NCBI GenBank assembly: GCA_038248985.1
Contig: JBBRWV010000085.1
Span: 1 to 16,444, forward strand
Length of the DNA stretch: 16,444 bases
Direction of reading: 5' to 3'
From: JBBRWV01 sp038248985
Lineage (GTDB): Bacteria; Planctomycetota; Phycisphaerae; WQYP01
Every line of letters starts with the position of its first letter. Within the stretch, counting starts at the first letter, position 1. The translations under genes were made by a program, and so were the position numbers. Shown one piece after another: positions 13,764 through 16,444 of this stretch. The notes under the pieces were generated by a model, which was not told the origin of the DNA, ran no database searches, and worked only from the letters and a program-made list of their open reading frames with translations.

Positions 13764-13765
13764 GG
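13744..13765. promoter_or_regulatory. 22-bp dyad TGTGA-N4-TCACA type, candidate operator
   Basis: CCATTGTGA-ccga-TCACAATGG is a perfect 9-bp inverted repeat with a 4-nt spacer. The half-site TGTGA is that of CRP-type regulators, but the spacing is N4, as in FNR-type sites, instead of N6. It may be a site for a CRP/FNR or GntR-like regulator. Confidence 0.4.
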
Positions 13766-13883
13766 ATGGGCGAAGTTACACGAAGTGCAAAGTGAGACTG
13801 AAGACGAGCAAGCGCGGCACGCACGTGCGAAATGCCCTAAGAGCAGAGCCTGGACCCCAAACCCCTAAAACCATCCCCGCCCT

Positions 13884-13905
13884 CGCCGCAAGAAACCTTA
13901 CGGCG
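13884..13905. terminator. Imperfect GC hairpin downstream of the lipoprotein gene
   Basis: CGCCG and AAG pair with CTT and CGGCG around one C/A mismatch with loop AAAC. It lies 41 nt past the stop of the leftward lipoprotein gene. No T-tract follows on the minus strand, so a terminator role is weakly supported. Confidence 0.25.
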
Positions 13906-13946
13906 TGCCGATCGGTATCGCAAGCGCCCCCGTTTCACTCCTCGGT

Positions 13947-14561
13947 TTAATTTGGATTGTCGCTCGGTTTAGGACGAATCCAGAATAACAGGAGGGCATC
14001 GTTATCCGGTGAGGCTTTGGGATTCCTCAGAACAAAGACATGTCCCGCGCGTAGCGAAAAAACCAGAGGGGGATTCATTGCCAATTCCGTTTTTTTAGAC
14101 CTGAGTGTCTGTATTTGAATTTCAGTGGTCTTATTCTCATAGACAGTAAATCGAGCGACTAAACCATCATCGAACGGCGGTTTGGAAGAGGGTTTGGAAC
14201 TGCCGGAATGGATGAAGGGAATTTCAAAAACATCACCGTTGCGCCGGGAGACTGGCCGATTGGGCATGCCACCTTCAACGAGTGCATTCTTGAAAAATTC
14301 GTCACGTGTCACCTGAAGCTGATACGCTTCAAGACCCTTTATCGCTGACCCTGAAGGCAATGTCAATTTCTCCGCGTTGAACTGAAGTAATAAGTGAGGA
14401 GTATTTTGGGACTTTACTCCCACCGTCGTAATATATACTTCCATTGTCACATCTGGGATCTTTTTGTCTATTTGTTGCATGGACTTACTTCCACCTGTAC
14501 ACGAACATAGGGCACTGAAAGTGAAAATGCCGATTGCTATCGAAAACATGCATCTATTCAT
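13947..14561 (-). CDS. Predicted lipoprotein of unknown function
   Basis: The 204-residue product begins MNRCMFSIAIGIFTFSALCSC: a basic start, hydrophobic helix and a lipobox-like LCSC with Cys21 as the likely lipidated residue, followed by a polar GGSKS linker. The remainder (about 37-195) alternates hydrophobic and polar residues as in a beta-rich domain (for example DVTMEVYITTVGV, LLLQFNAEKL, LVARFTVYENKTTEIQIQTL). I do not recognise a family. ATG at 14561 has AAGGA 6 nt upstream; a GTG at 14609 would overlap the preceding gene and bury the signal peptide. It starts 31 bp after the stop of the Calx-beta protein gene on the same strand, so the two are probably one operon. GC content is clearly below that of the rest of the window, suggesting horizontal acquisition. 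Confidence 0.7.
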   Translation of the reverse strand: MNRCMFSIAIGIFTFSALCSCTGGSKSMQQIDKKIPDVTMEVYITTVGVKSQNTPHLLLQFNAEKLTLPSGSAIKGLEAYQLQVTRDEFFKNALVEGGMPNRPVSRRNGDVFEIPFIHSGSSKPSSKPPFDDGLVARFTVYENKTTEIQIQTLRSKKTELAMNPPLVFSLRAGHVFVLRNPKASPDNDALLLFWIRPKPSDNPN

Positions 14562-14592
14562 AAAGAATCCTTTTTCGTTATCCCATGTACAG

Positions 14593-16444
14593 CTAGTAAC
14601 TACCTTCACTTAGGATCACTTTTGTCTCAGGTTGGGGGTTATCGGCTTGATATCCACCCAAAGCAGTTCCAGATCCTACCGATTCAATCAAACCAGCGGT
14701 CAATTTGCCAGATAGATTATTGAGCTTTTGATTTGCCGCTACTCCGGGATCTGGGCTGAATGTTTTTCCATAAGATGGATCATAAATCTTATCCAAGTTA
14801 GTTACCCATTTGCCATTTGCATCTTTGGACTTGGTTGCCAGAACAGCGTGATTGTCGAACTCTAGGTTGCTTGAGTCCCCTCCCTGTGCAACTCGGGTAT
14901 TTATCCTAAACTGACGATTGCCCTTCCCCGCGACTGGCGTGACTACAATAGGTAGAGAACTCACCCCTTGAGCCCCCAACACATCACCCATAAAGCGAAT
15001 CCACGCACCACATGGTCCGTCGCCATTCTTCAGAAGAAAGCCGACAGAATTAACAGCGTGCATATCCTCATATCCATTTTTCCAATATGTAAGTTTTTGC
15101 TTAGGATTCTCGGAATCGTCCACTCGGGTAATCTCCAACCCCTTAAAAACATCCCAAACGTTCGTCACAAAATCTCCCGCCTTGATGGCGGCTTCACACG
15201 ATATCTGAGCAACCGTATGGTAAAGAAGAGGTACATCGGGCTTTCCGGCCTCAACAAATTTGCTGATGAGGTCAGGAGTTGATTTCAGCACGAAAACTTT
15301 GTGCTTGGTTTTGCCAATATCTACCCAGGCTCCATCTTCAGGTAATTGGGCTTGCCACGAAATTTCAAATCCATCCACAATTTGAGCCTTATTTGCTTCA
15401 AAAACCTTGGAAGCCTCAAAAGATTTGTCCGCCGTAAAAAGAAAATCGGTCAGAATATCATCGTTCACCGACCCTCCCGTGCTTTTTTCGGCAAACGTTA
15501 TGTCCCCAGGGCCTATGCCGCGAACCTTAAGGACGGTACTCGACTTTATTTTCTGCTTCAGGGTGAACTGAAACCCCGTCACAACCATAGTGCTCCCAGC
15601 AACGAACGCAATGGGGTCATTTACGTCGTCCTTTGGCTGCGTCGTTTGAGTAGCAAAAGTCCGTTTGTCATCCGTATCACCATCTCCGCCTTTGGTAAAA
15701 TCTTGCCAAGCGATCAAGGCTGGCTTAGCCTGGTTATCTCGTGTTATTGCTAAATAATTCCCTGCTTCCTTGGAAGTAAAATTAACTTGATCAATAAACC
15801 CTTTAATAGCTAAAAGCGAAAGCGATGTTACCTTGCTTGGTGGGTTATTTGCCGGCCGACTCGTCGTAGCCGGCGCGGTCGTCACCTCAGCCAAAACTAA
15901 CATATCCTCATTCCGCGCCAATCGCGGAACGCCTTCAAGGTCAATTTCCGCAACAGCTTCACCTGAAGCAAAAGAAACCCAGTGCTCAGCGTTTTGTCCC
16001 ACGCTCTCACCCGTAATGAAATAATCCACGCCAAAAACCGCCGAGCCGGATAAAGTGTAGCCTACAGACAGACTTTCGGAAATATCCCCATAGCGAGTGA
16101 ACGTCAAAATCGCCGTTTCATTCCCTTCGTCATCAGTTGTAAAGCCAGTTCCAGTGACATCCACGTCCGTCGCTCTTGTCACCCTCAACCCCACATAATC
16201 ATCATTATAATCAAAATCACATTGCTGGGATGTCAGCAATATATCCTCCAAAAGGACCCGCCCCTCATAATACCCCCCGCTGCTCACCCAGTTCGTCGTC
16301 ACTGCAAACGCCTTGCTTATATCCGGCTCCAGCACCTGGCTCTGATCAAATACTTCCGTATGTTGCACCAAGCCATTCCACGCCGGAATAACCACGCTCC
16401 CGCTCACCGCCTGCCGTATCGCCAATTCCGCCGACCCCGCGTAA
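14593..16444 (-). CDS. Large Calx-beta protein with C-terminal putative Cys-His-Asp (transglutaminase/papain-like) domain, partial
   Basis: The frame is open to the window edge, so the N-terminus is missing; 616 residues are visible (a TTG at 16425 is not a credible start). Residues about 84-187 form a Calx-beta-like domain with the diagnostic YTLSGSAVFGVDYFI followed by VSFASGEAVAEIDL; this family binds calcium and is common in secreted adhesins. After a Pro/Thr linker (about 188-203) comes a beta-rich region without known motif. The C-terminal 150 residues contain NGDGPCGAWIRFMGDVLGAQG (Cys478, codon 15010-15012), EFDNHAVLA (His532, 14848-14850) and KIYDPSYG (Asp555, 14779-14781). Their order and context resemble transglutaminase-like or papain-like thiol enzymes. 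Extracellular location is inferred. GC is near 45-50% over most of the gene but rises above about 16250. A lipoprotein gene follows 31 bp downstream. Confidence 0.75.
   Translation of the reverse strand, partial: YAGSAELAIRQAVSGSVVIPAWNGLVQHTEVFDQSQVLEPDISKAFAVTTNWVSSGGYYEGRVLLEDILLTSQQCDFDYNDDYVGLRVTRATDVDVTGTGFTTDDEGNETAILTFTRYGDISESLSVGYTLSGSAVFGVDYFITGESVGQNAEHWVSFASGEAVAEIDLEGVPRLARNEDMLVLAEVTTAPATTSRPANNPPSKVTSLSLLAIKGFIDQVNFTSKEAGNYLAITRDNQAKPALIAWQDFTKGGDGDTDDKRTFATQTTQPKDDVNDPIAFVAGSTMVVTGFQFTLKQKIKSSTVLKVRGIGPGDITFAEKSTGGSVNDDILTDFLFTADKSFEASKVFEANKAQIVDGFEISWQAQLPEDGAWVDIGKTKHKVFVLKSTPDLISKFVEAGKPDVPLLYHTVAQISCEAAIKAGDFVTNVWDVFKGLEITRVDDSENPKQKLTYWKNGYEDMHAVNSVGFLLKNGDGPCGAWIRFMGDVLGAQGVSSLPIVVTPVAGKGNRQFRINTRVAQGGDSSNLEFDNHAVLATKSKDANGKWVTNLDKIYDPSYGKTFSPDPGVAANQKLNNLSGKLTAGLIESVGSGTALGGYQADNPQPETKVILSEGSY

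Larger units (their letters stand above)
13267..13946. other. 680-bp region without a credible gene
   Basis: Open frames here give Pro/Arg/Ser-rich or Gly/Arg-rich translations on both strands with no domain-like content, so I reject them. The stretch 13300-13660 is strikingly pyrimidine-rich on the plus strand. The part from 13660 to 13946 is more mixed and holds two notable palindromes (13666-13682, 13744-13765) and a hairpin at 13884-13905. I looked for rnpB, tmRNA and tRNA hallmarks and did not see them. A non-coding RNA between about 13745 and 13946 remains possible. Confidence 0.5.

Noticed and set aside
6976..13788. 13-bp identical sequence TTACACGAAGTGC at 6976-6988 and 13776-13788
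   Set aside because: A few 13-mer coincidences are expected in 16 kb on both strands. One copy is promoter spacer and the other has no matching -35/-10, so a shared function is not supported.
13217..13868. Overlapping open frames on both strands in the gene-free region (up to 176 codons)
   Set aside because: Translations are Arg/Gly-rich or Pro/Ser-rich without domain pattern, signal peptide or convincing ribosome binding sites; several overlap each other or the zinc-ribbon start.
13762..13950. 62-codon plus-strand frame starting at the dyad
   Set aside because: It has no ribosome binding site, starts inside the palindrome, and the peptide shows no recognisable feature.

Overview
The window comes from a high-GC bacterium whose coding strands are strongly C-rich at third codon positions. 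The gene content (a stand-alone DsbD N-terminal-domain protein beside an exported PRX_like1-type redoxin, an RNase HI / C4 zinc-ribbon pair, a Calx-beta surface protein) suggests the Planctomycetes, perhaps Phycisphaerae. That placement is an inference: no rRNA or other phylogenetic marker is visible.

Layout. Positions 2-1129 (+) hold the 3' part of an unrecognised, mostly helical protein. Then come two proton-pumping subunits of respiratory complex I, nuoM (1294-2877, +) and nuoN (4005-5618, +). They are separated by 1.1 kb that contains an opposite-strand HigB/HigA-type toxin-antitoxin pair (2985-3718, -) with a well-formed promoter and three TGATCA boxes. Next is a leftward block: a PfkB-family sugar/nucleoside kinase (5807-6937), a three-histidine-box fatty acid desaturase (7066-8187) and a small secreted Ala/Lys/Glu-rich protein (8470-8985). 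A rightward pair follows: an exported DsbD N-terminal-like protein (9220-10068) and an exported redoxin (10170-10778), probably acting together in periplasmic thiol chemistry. Convergent to it is a leftward block: a truncated, motif-poor relative of the glycogen debranching enzyme C-terminal domain (10796-11758), RNase HI (11938-12429) and a coiled-coil C4 zinc-ribbon protein (12520-13266). After 680 bp without a credible gene (13267-13946) comes a compositionally distinct leftward pair: a predicted lipoprotein (13947-14561) and a large Calx-beta protein that runs off the window edge (14593-16444).

The most distinctive points are: (1) the toxin-antitoxin module between nuoM and nuoN; (2) the low-GC lipoprotein/Calx-beta pair, whose large protein ends in a region with a Cys/His/Asp arrangement like transglutaminase or papain-like enzymes; (3) the debranching-enzyme relative that lacks its N-terminal domain and expected catalytic motif; and (4) several palindromes and hairpins at promoter or terminator positions. 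I see no CRISPR array, tRNA, rRNA, transposase or clear phage gene. I did not find convincing evidence for a wholly new multi-gene system; the lipoprotein/Calx-beta pair is the best candidate for follow-up.
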